NCBI GenBank assembly: GCA_947629825.1
Contig: CANRFF010000007.1
Coordinates: forward strand, 1 to 64,000
Direction: 5' to 3'
DNA length: 64,000 nt
Source: an uncultured Anaeroplasmataceae bacterium
GTDB taxonomy: Bacteria > Bacillota_I > Bacilli_A > Acholeplasmatales > Anaeroplasmataceae
This document shows, piece by piece, positions 59,920 through 64,000 of the stretch. The translations under genes were made by a program, and so were the position numbers. The notes under the pieces were generated by a model, which had not been told where the DNA came from, searched no databases, and worked only from the letters and a program-made list of their open reading frames with translations. Numbering within the stretch: position 1 is the stretch's first letter; every line of letters starts with the position of its first letter.

Positions 59920-61273
59920 TGTCATTTACCGGGAAACACCGGCCAATTGTATCATCTTTTATCAGGAACATCTGTGCAACATTTTGGAATTTATGAAAGA
60001 TTTTTATCCGGTGATTACCCAAGAAAAGAAGAAGCGACTCGATGAAATTTTTCCGGGAATCTGTAAAGAAATCGATAAAAACGAAGAAATGGCCGAACAA
60101 TTGATATTCAGCGGGATTTTAATTGCGGAACGAGATTCGGTTTTATATGCGTTCGACTTGTCCAAAGCCCCTTCCAGAATGACTTCCGATTCCATTGCCG
60201 AACCGGACAACGTCTTTGGTTCCCGAGATGGTTTTGTTGAAAATTTCAAAGAAAATATTGCGTTGATTCGTACCAGAATCAAAGACGCCCGTTTGAATAT
60301 CGATACTTGTACCATCGGTCGAAGAAGCAAGACCATCTTGTCATTATTGTCTTTAAAAGATGTCCATAACGACCAAATCAAAAAGGAAATCTTGAAAGAA
60401 CTGAAAAAAATCGACATTGATGCAGTGTTATCTATCGAAGATATTATGGTTTATTTTCAGAAAAATCATTTGTTTCCGTCCTATCACTATATCGGCAATC
60501 CGGATATTGCCTGCCGAAGACTTTATAATGGGGAATTTCTTTTGATTATCGATCGAATCTGTTGTGTCATTGCGTTTCCGACCACCTTGGCATATACCAG
60601 TCGTTTGAAAATCGACGGAATCAATTTACCGATTTTTTCTCTTTTTGAGAGACTGTTTGTTTTTTTCTCGGCAATCATTTCCATTTTTGCTTGCGGAATC
60701 ATCTGTTCGTTTTCCACTTTTCAAATGGATAGTTTATCCCTGACGATTTTATCGACATTGAAAGTTTCGCAAACCGGAATTTTTTTGCCGATTCATTTGG
60801 AAATATTATTGGTATTGTTGTTGTTTGAACTATACTATATTATCGGTTTTCGTCAATCGAAAGTAACGGTTTCTTCGACCATTGTTTTAATCGGCGGGTT
60901 AATCATCGGGGAAAATTTGATTTCCAGCGGTCTTGCGGGAGTGTTTTTAATGACTGCAACGGCGATTTGTTTTCTTTTGACATTTATTGTCAGTTCCAAT
61001 GTCACAACGATTTTGGCGATCAGTATGACACGATTGTTTATTCTTTTGTGTACGGTTTTTTATGGTTTTATCGGCGTTCTGCTGGGAAGTTTTTTATTGA
61101 CGTATCGAATGTATCAACAGCGTACTTTCGGTGTTCCGTATTTTTATCCGTTTTTGCCGTTTGACGTTAAAGGAATTCATCGCTTTTTCCTTTCCAATTC
61201 CAGCCTGAAAGTTGACAATCGGGATCAAGTGCTCAATGTGAAAAATGTTCATAGGAGGAAAATTCATGATTAA
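59891..61273 (+). CDS. gerAA: Spore germination protein, GerAA type
   Basis: 460 residues. A soluble N-terminal domain (about 1-240) is followed by about five spans (250-440). DVLSIEDIMVYFQKNHLFPSYHY-like sequence, GEFLLIIDRICCVIAFPTTL and the LFERLFVFFSAIISIF stretch are GerAA features; the GRRSKT region near residue 140 also fits. It lies in the spore inner membrane with GerAB and GerAC. Overlaps gerAC by eight bases. Confidence 0.92.
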   Translation: MFEELKNNNDVIYRETPANCIIFYQEHLCNILEFMKDFYPVITQEKKKRLDEIFPGICKEIDKNEEMAEQLIFSGILIAERDSVLYAFDLSKAPSRMTSDSIAEPDNVFGSRDGFVENFKENIALIRTRIKDARLNIDTCTIGRRSKTILSLLSLKDVHNDQIKKEILKELKKIDIDAVLSIEDIMVYFQKNHLFPSYHYIGNPDIACRRLYNGEFLLIIDRICCVIAFPTTLAYTSRLKIDGINLPIFSLFERLFVFFSAIISIFACGIICSFSTFQMDSLSLTILSTLKVSQTGIFLPIHLEILLVLLLFELYYIIGFRQSKVTVSSTIVLIGGLIIGENLISSGLAGVFLMTATAICFLLTFIVSSNVTTILAISMTRLFILLCTVFYGFIGVLLGSFLLTYRMYQQRTFGVPYFYPFLPFDVKGIHRFFLSNSSLKVDNRDQVLNVKNVHRRKIHD

Positions 61274-62264
61274 GAAAGTTTTTCTTTTATGTTTGTTGTT
61301 TGGGATATTCTTGGTAGGGTGCGAATTTCAGAATATTTCCGAAGTTTTATTTATCGCAAGTGTCGGTTTCGAAAAAACAGAAGAAGGATATGCCGGTTTT
61401 TTCTATCTGCCGATGAGCGACGATATCGGCAAGTCAGATACAGCCGAAGGAAAAGGAAGCGGACAATATGCCAAAGTGGAAGGAAAAAACATTTCGGAAG
61501 TATTTCAAAACATTCAGATTTCGACAGAACTGAAAATCAATATGCGACATGCTTCGAGTATGGTTTTCAATGTGGAATTATTGAATGATGAATTTATCGA
61601 AGAATTTATTCAGTTTATTAAAAATGCCAGTTGTATTGATTTTAATTTTTATCTTTTTGCGACCGAAGATAAAATGGAAGATGTTTACAGTTTTGAAAAT
61701 CCAAACAAAGAAAGTGTTCTGAATTCCGTTTTGGTTTCTTCTATGGATAGTCCTTCCATATATTTGGCTGCCCAACCGATTCATTTTTTGGAATTTTGCA
61801 GAATGTATTATACTGACAGAAGTATTCAACTACCGTTATTGCTGGTTGAAAAAATATGGACGATCGATTCCGAAGAAGTTCAAAGTTATCATTGTGCGGA
61901 TTGTGTTTATTTTTATCAAAATCAAGTTCGGGTGGTCAAAGACGATGCCGGCAGTCCTTATTTAAAAACCAATAAACATTTTTACGATGTTTTGGAATCT
62001 TATCAAATAGGATTGTTAAATTATCATTTGACCATAGATTATGAAAATTTATTGAAGATTACTGTGGAATCGAAATATGTCAAATTCACTGCGGATTTCA
62101 TAGAACCTCAACAAATAGAACATCACATCGAAAACCGGATTCAAACCTATTTGACGACTTGGAAAGACATCGATCCTCTCAATTTAGAGTATTATAATAA
62201 AGTCTATCGAAAAGAAAGTTCTTATGATAATGTTCGAATTGATATTCTTTTGACCAGTTATTGA
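61266..62264 (+). CDS. gerAC: Germination lipoprotein, GerAC type
   Basis: 332 residues. The lipoprotein signal MIKKVFLLCLLFGIFLVGC has a lipobox LVGC at residues 16-19. VLFIASVGFEKTEEGYAGFF is the conserved GerAC N terminus. AGGAGG precedes ATG 61266. It is anchored to the outer face of the spore inner membrane. Convergent with the next gene and overlapping it by seven bases without a terminator. Confidence 0.9.
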   Translation: MIKKVFLLCLLFGIFLVGCEFQNISEVLFIASVGFEKTEEGYAGFFYLPMSDDIGKSDTAEGKGSGQYAKVEGKNISEVFQNIQISTELKINMRHASSMVFNVELLNDEFIEEFIQFIKNASCIDFNFYLFATEDKMEDVYSFENPNKESVLNSVLVSSMDSPSIYLAAQPIHFLEFCRMYYTDRSIQLPLLLVEKIWTIDSEEVQSYHCADCVYFYQNQVRVVKDDAGSPYLKTNKHFYDVLESYQIGLLNYHLTIDYENLLKITVESKYVKFTADFIEPQQIEHHIENRIQTYLTTWKDIDPLNLEYYNKVYRKESSYDNVRIDILLTSY

Positions 62265-63145
62265 GATCTTTTTCGGTAAATAACAATTCCTATGGTCATC
62301 ACTATCAGAAAAACGCCTCCTCCAATTCCGATCCAAAGAAAAGTCCATAGGGACTTTTTTTCTTTTAACTCGATTTTAAAAGAATAGGTCTGGCGAGTTC
62401 CATCTTCCATGACCACCGAAAGTAATACCGGAAAAGTTCCGTTAGTTTGTTCTGTGGAAAAATAATCCGACTCTGCCGTAATTTGTTGATAAGGAGAAGA
62501 AATGATATTTTCTTTTAAAAACATTTGAATGATATCATTTTGAGTTCGCCCTCTGCCATTTAGGTGTAAAGTTAAAGATAAAACGGTTACGGGATGAGAA
62601 TCTTCGATTTGAAGAAGGAAATGCTCTTGATTAGACAAATTATCCGAAGAATCAGTGACAGATACGCTAAGATCATAAGTTCCGGCTTCTATCGGGGCTT
62701 GCGGAAATCCATCAATGATCAAATCTTGATACGAAGAATCACGATTATCGGAAAATTCGATAAAGTCCAAAATCATTTCCCGGGATATTTGTTCCTCCAT
62801 ATAAACCGTTAAATTGTTTTGGGAAAGATGAAGGGTCGGCGGGACAAAATCCCGAACGAGAATATAGTCCGTACGGGTTTCGGTTTTCTTTTTTTGATTG
62901 GTAATGGAAATTCTGACAGGATAAAGACCTTCTGTGCATTCTTTGGGATTATAGTCGAAAATTTCAAATTCCAAAGAGTCGGTAATATTTCCATCATGGA
63001 TATCAAATGCCGTATACTTTTTTTTGATTTGTTCAATCGAAAGAGGATGCTCGACATCGACGACATGAATCCGGGTGTTGTTTTCCAAAGTTGTCGGGAA
63101 AAGCGAAAGGAAATTGGCAAGTAAACCGAAAATCCGGTTAATCAT
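62258..63145 (-). CDS. Membrane-anchored Ig-like-repeat surface protein
   Basis: 295 residues. A weak signal-like start (RIFGLLANFLSLFP) is followed by beta-rich repeats of the bacterial Ig-like/DUF5011 kind: DIHDGNIT, VRDFVPPTLHL, EFSDNRDSS and VSVTDSSDNLSNQ. The C terminus has a membrane span (about 270-290) and RKRSQ. It shares IHVVDVEHPLSIEQIKKKY with its upstream neighbour. ATG overlaps that gene by eight bases. Probably exposed at the cell surface; ligand unknown. Confidence 0.72.
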   Translation of the reverse strand: MINRIFGLLANFLSLFPTTLENNTRIHVVDVEHPLSIEQIKKKYTAFDIHDGNITDSLEFEIFDYNPKECTEGLYPVRISITNQKKKTETRTDYILVRDFVPPTLHLSQNNLTVYMEEQISREMILDFIEFSDNRDSSYQDLIIDGFPQAPIEAGTYDLSVSVTDSSDNLSNQEHFLLQIEDSHPVTVLSLTLHLNGRGRTQNDIIQMFLKENIISSPYQQITAESDYFSTEQTNGTFPVLLSVVMEDGTRQTYSFKIELKEKKSLWTFLWIGIGGGVFLIVMTIGIVIYRKRSQ

Positions 63146-64000
63146 AGTAGCCTCTTTGTTTTAAAAATTCCAAAAGTTCCTGGTTGGTCATCTTTTCCAG
63201 TTCTTCTAAAGATAAGGTATCTTTGACCATAATAATCGGCTTTTCCGTATCCGTCAGATAAAAAGGAATTCTCATTTCAGTTCGATTTCCGGACGGATCT
63301 GTTACGGCAATGTGAATTTCGGACATCGTTCCGACTTGTTGGTTGTCGGCATTTTGTAAAAGTTCAAACCGTAATTGTTCGCAAGGATAGTAGTTATCGG
63401 AAAAAATAAGCCACTCTTTGATTTCCTTTTCATTGAGAGGATGGTCGCTGATGATTTCGGTATGATTATCTTTGATTTGAACATTTGGCGCAGTTGTATC
63501 TACTACCTCAATGGTTAATGTTTTTTCTTCAGAGTAATTAAAACTTTTGTCATACACTTTCATGGAAATGGTATAGGTTCCCAAAGTACGATAATTCGAT
63601 TGATATTGGTCAACAATATCGGTTTTCAAATCTTTCAGCAAATCATAATTGTCGTAATAAGAAAAGAGTTCAAGTGCCTGTTCACTGGTAAATTCTTCAT
63701 ACACTTCGATATTGATATGATCTTTTTTCAAAGTTAAAGTCGGGGCTTTTAAGTCTTTTACAATAATTTCGTCTACTGTGAGGGTTTGATTTTGATGGGC
63801 ATCAGTTGCGACGATCAGGATATAATATGATCCCAATTGATAGGGCTCCTGATAATTCGAATAGAATTCCGTCGTGATTGTCTGGTTGGAATTATCTTCG
63901 AAAGTATAACGCTTTTTGATTTGTTCCAATGTCAGTGGATGAGTGATATCGACCATATGAATTTTTCCTCCGGAAAGAGAAGAAGAATCTTGTGGGATTG
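63138..64000 (-). CDS. Ig-like-repeat surface protein, 5' end outside the window
   Basis: At least 287 residues in view; the frame stays open to the window edge (SLSGGKIHMVD reads on past the ATG at 63956), so this is a partial gene. Ig-like/DUF5011 units repeat: VKDLKAPTLTL, DTTAPNVQI, DTEKPIIMV, each with an FSDN/SYYDN turn and a VxDxSxN closing motif. It ends in a helix LEKMTNQELLEFLKQRGYYD. Translationally coupled to the next protein; together they may form one surface complex. Confidence 0.72.
   Translation of the reverse strand, partial: IPQDSSSLSGGKIHMVDITHPLTLEQIKKRYTFEDNSNQTITTEFYSNYQEPYQLGSYYILIVATDAHQNQTLTVDEIIVKDLKAPTLTLKKDHINIEVYEEFTSEQALELFSYYDNYDLLKDLKTDIVDQYQSNYRTLGTYTISMKVYDKSFNYSEEKTLTIEVVDTTAPNVQIKDNHTEIISDHPLNEKEIKEWLIFSDNYYPCEQLRFELLQNADNQQVGTMSEIHIAVTDPSGNRTEMRIPFYLTDTEKPIIMVKDTLSLEELEKMTNQELLEFLKQRGYYD

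Overview
The window is a chromosomal segment of a low-GC, endospore-forming member of the Bacillota. Typical Firmicute housekeeping genes (rpsP, rimM, trmD, rplS, addAB, recA, holA, ispDF, cdaA) sit beside genes that occur only in spore formers: gpr, a gerA-type operon, pdaA, yunB, YlbD- and YjcZ-family coat proteins. Genes end in TAA, TAG or TGA and tryptophan is TGG, so the code is the standard bacterial one and not the mycoplasma code. Isoprenoids come from the MEP route (ispD, ispF). Shine-Dalgarno sites are of the AGGAGG or GGTGAT type. The species cannot be fixed from the sequence; a lineage near Erysipelotrichia or another deep Bacilli-related group is my inference.

Layout. 1-730: eight tRNA genes ending in a terminator. 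0.8-4.2 kb: accessory patch with two hairpins around a tiny ORF, a DUF234-type ATPase and a HigB/HigA-ImmA toxin-antitoxin pair. 4.3-4.5 kb: tRNA-fMet, Asp and Phe. 4.7-8.9 kb: cdaA, a PAS/degenerate-GGDEF membrane protein, a folate enzyme, ispD and ispF. 8.9-13.6 kb: two paralogous small membrane proteins, a phosphatase, a flavin reductase and feoAB with two Cys-rich small proteins. 13.7-16.2 kb: yunC-like, yunB, yutD, NifU-C and PAP2-type genes. 16.2-20.1 kb: pgi, dut, an acetyltransferase and a GH28 enzyme. 20.2-24.8 kb: rplS, def, small coat-like genes, a flippase, ylbDEF, rpsP and khpA. 24.9-33.5 kb: addBA, a DNA glycosylase, rimM, trmD and malQ. 33.5-45.5 kb: membrane proteins, an alcohol dehydrogenase, pdaA, holA, rpsT, gpr, a Y-family polymerase with a YolD-like partner, a DUF1538 transporter-like protein with two PII-like proteins, pgsA and recA.

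After tRNA-Ser (45.6 kb) comes a strikingly AT-rich three-gene block: a dual-OB-like protein plus two DUF488 proteins. This is the best candidate for an uncharacterised system. It is followed by a DtxR-type regulator, a tyrosine phosphatase, a perR-rubrerythrin operon, gltX, tRNA-Glu(CUC) next to a Thg1-like nucleotidyltransferase, degV, ktrBA and a diacylglycerol kinase. A ger operon follows, behind what looks like a forespore sigma-G promoter. Two Ig-like-repeat surface proteins, the last cut by the window edge, close the window.

Connecting themes. (1) Sporulation and germination genes are spread through the window, several with sequence-visible sporulation-type promoters. (2) Iron and oxidative stress: feoAB carries a DtxR-like operator and a DtxR-family gene lies 38 kb away; perR-rubrerythrin carries a PerR-like box. 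(3) c-di-AMP synthesis (cdaA) and its usual target class, a Ktr potassium channel, are both present. (4) The classic rpsP-khpA-rimM-trmD-rplS operon has been broken into three pieces lying within 12 kb.
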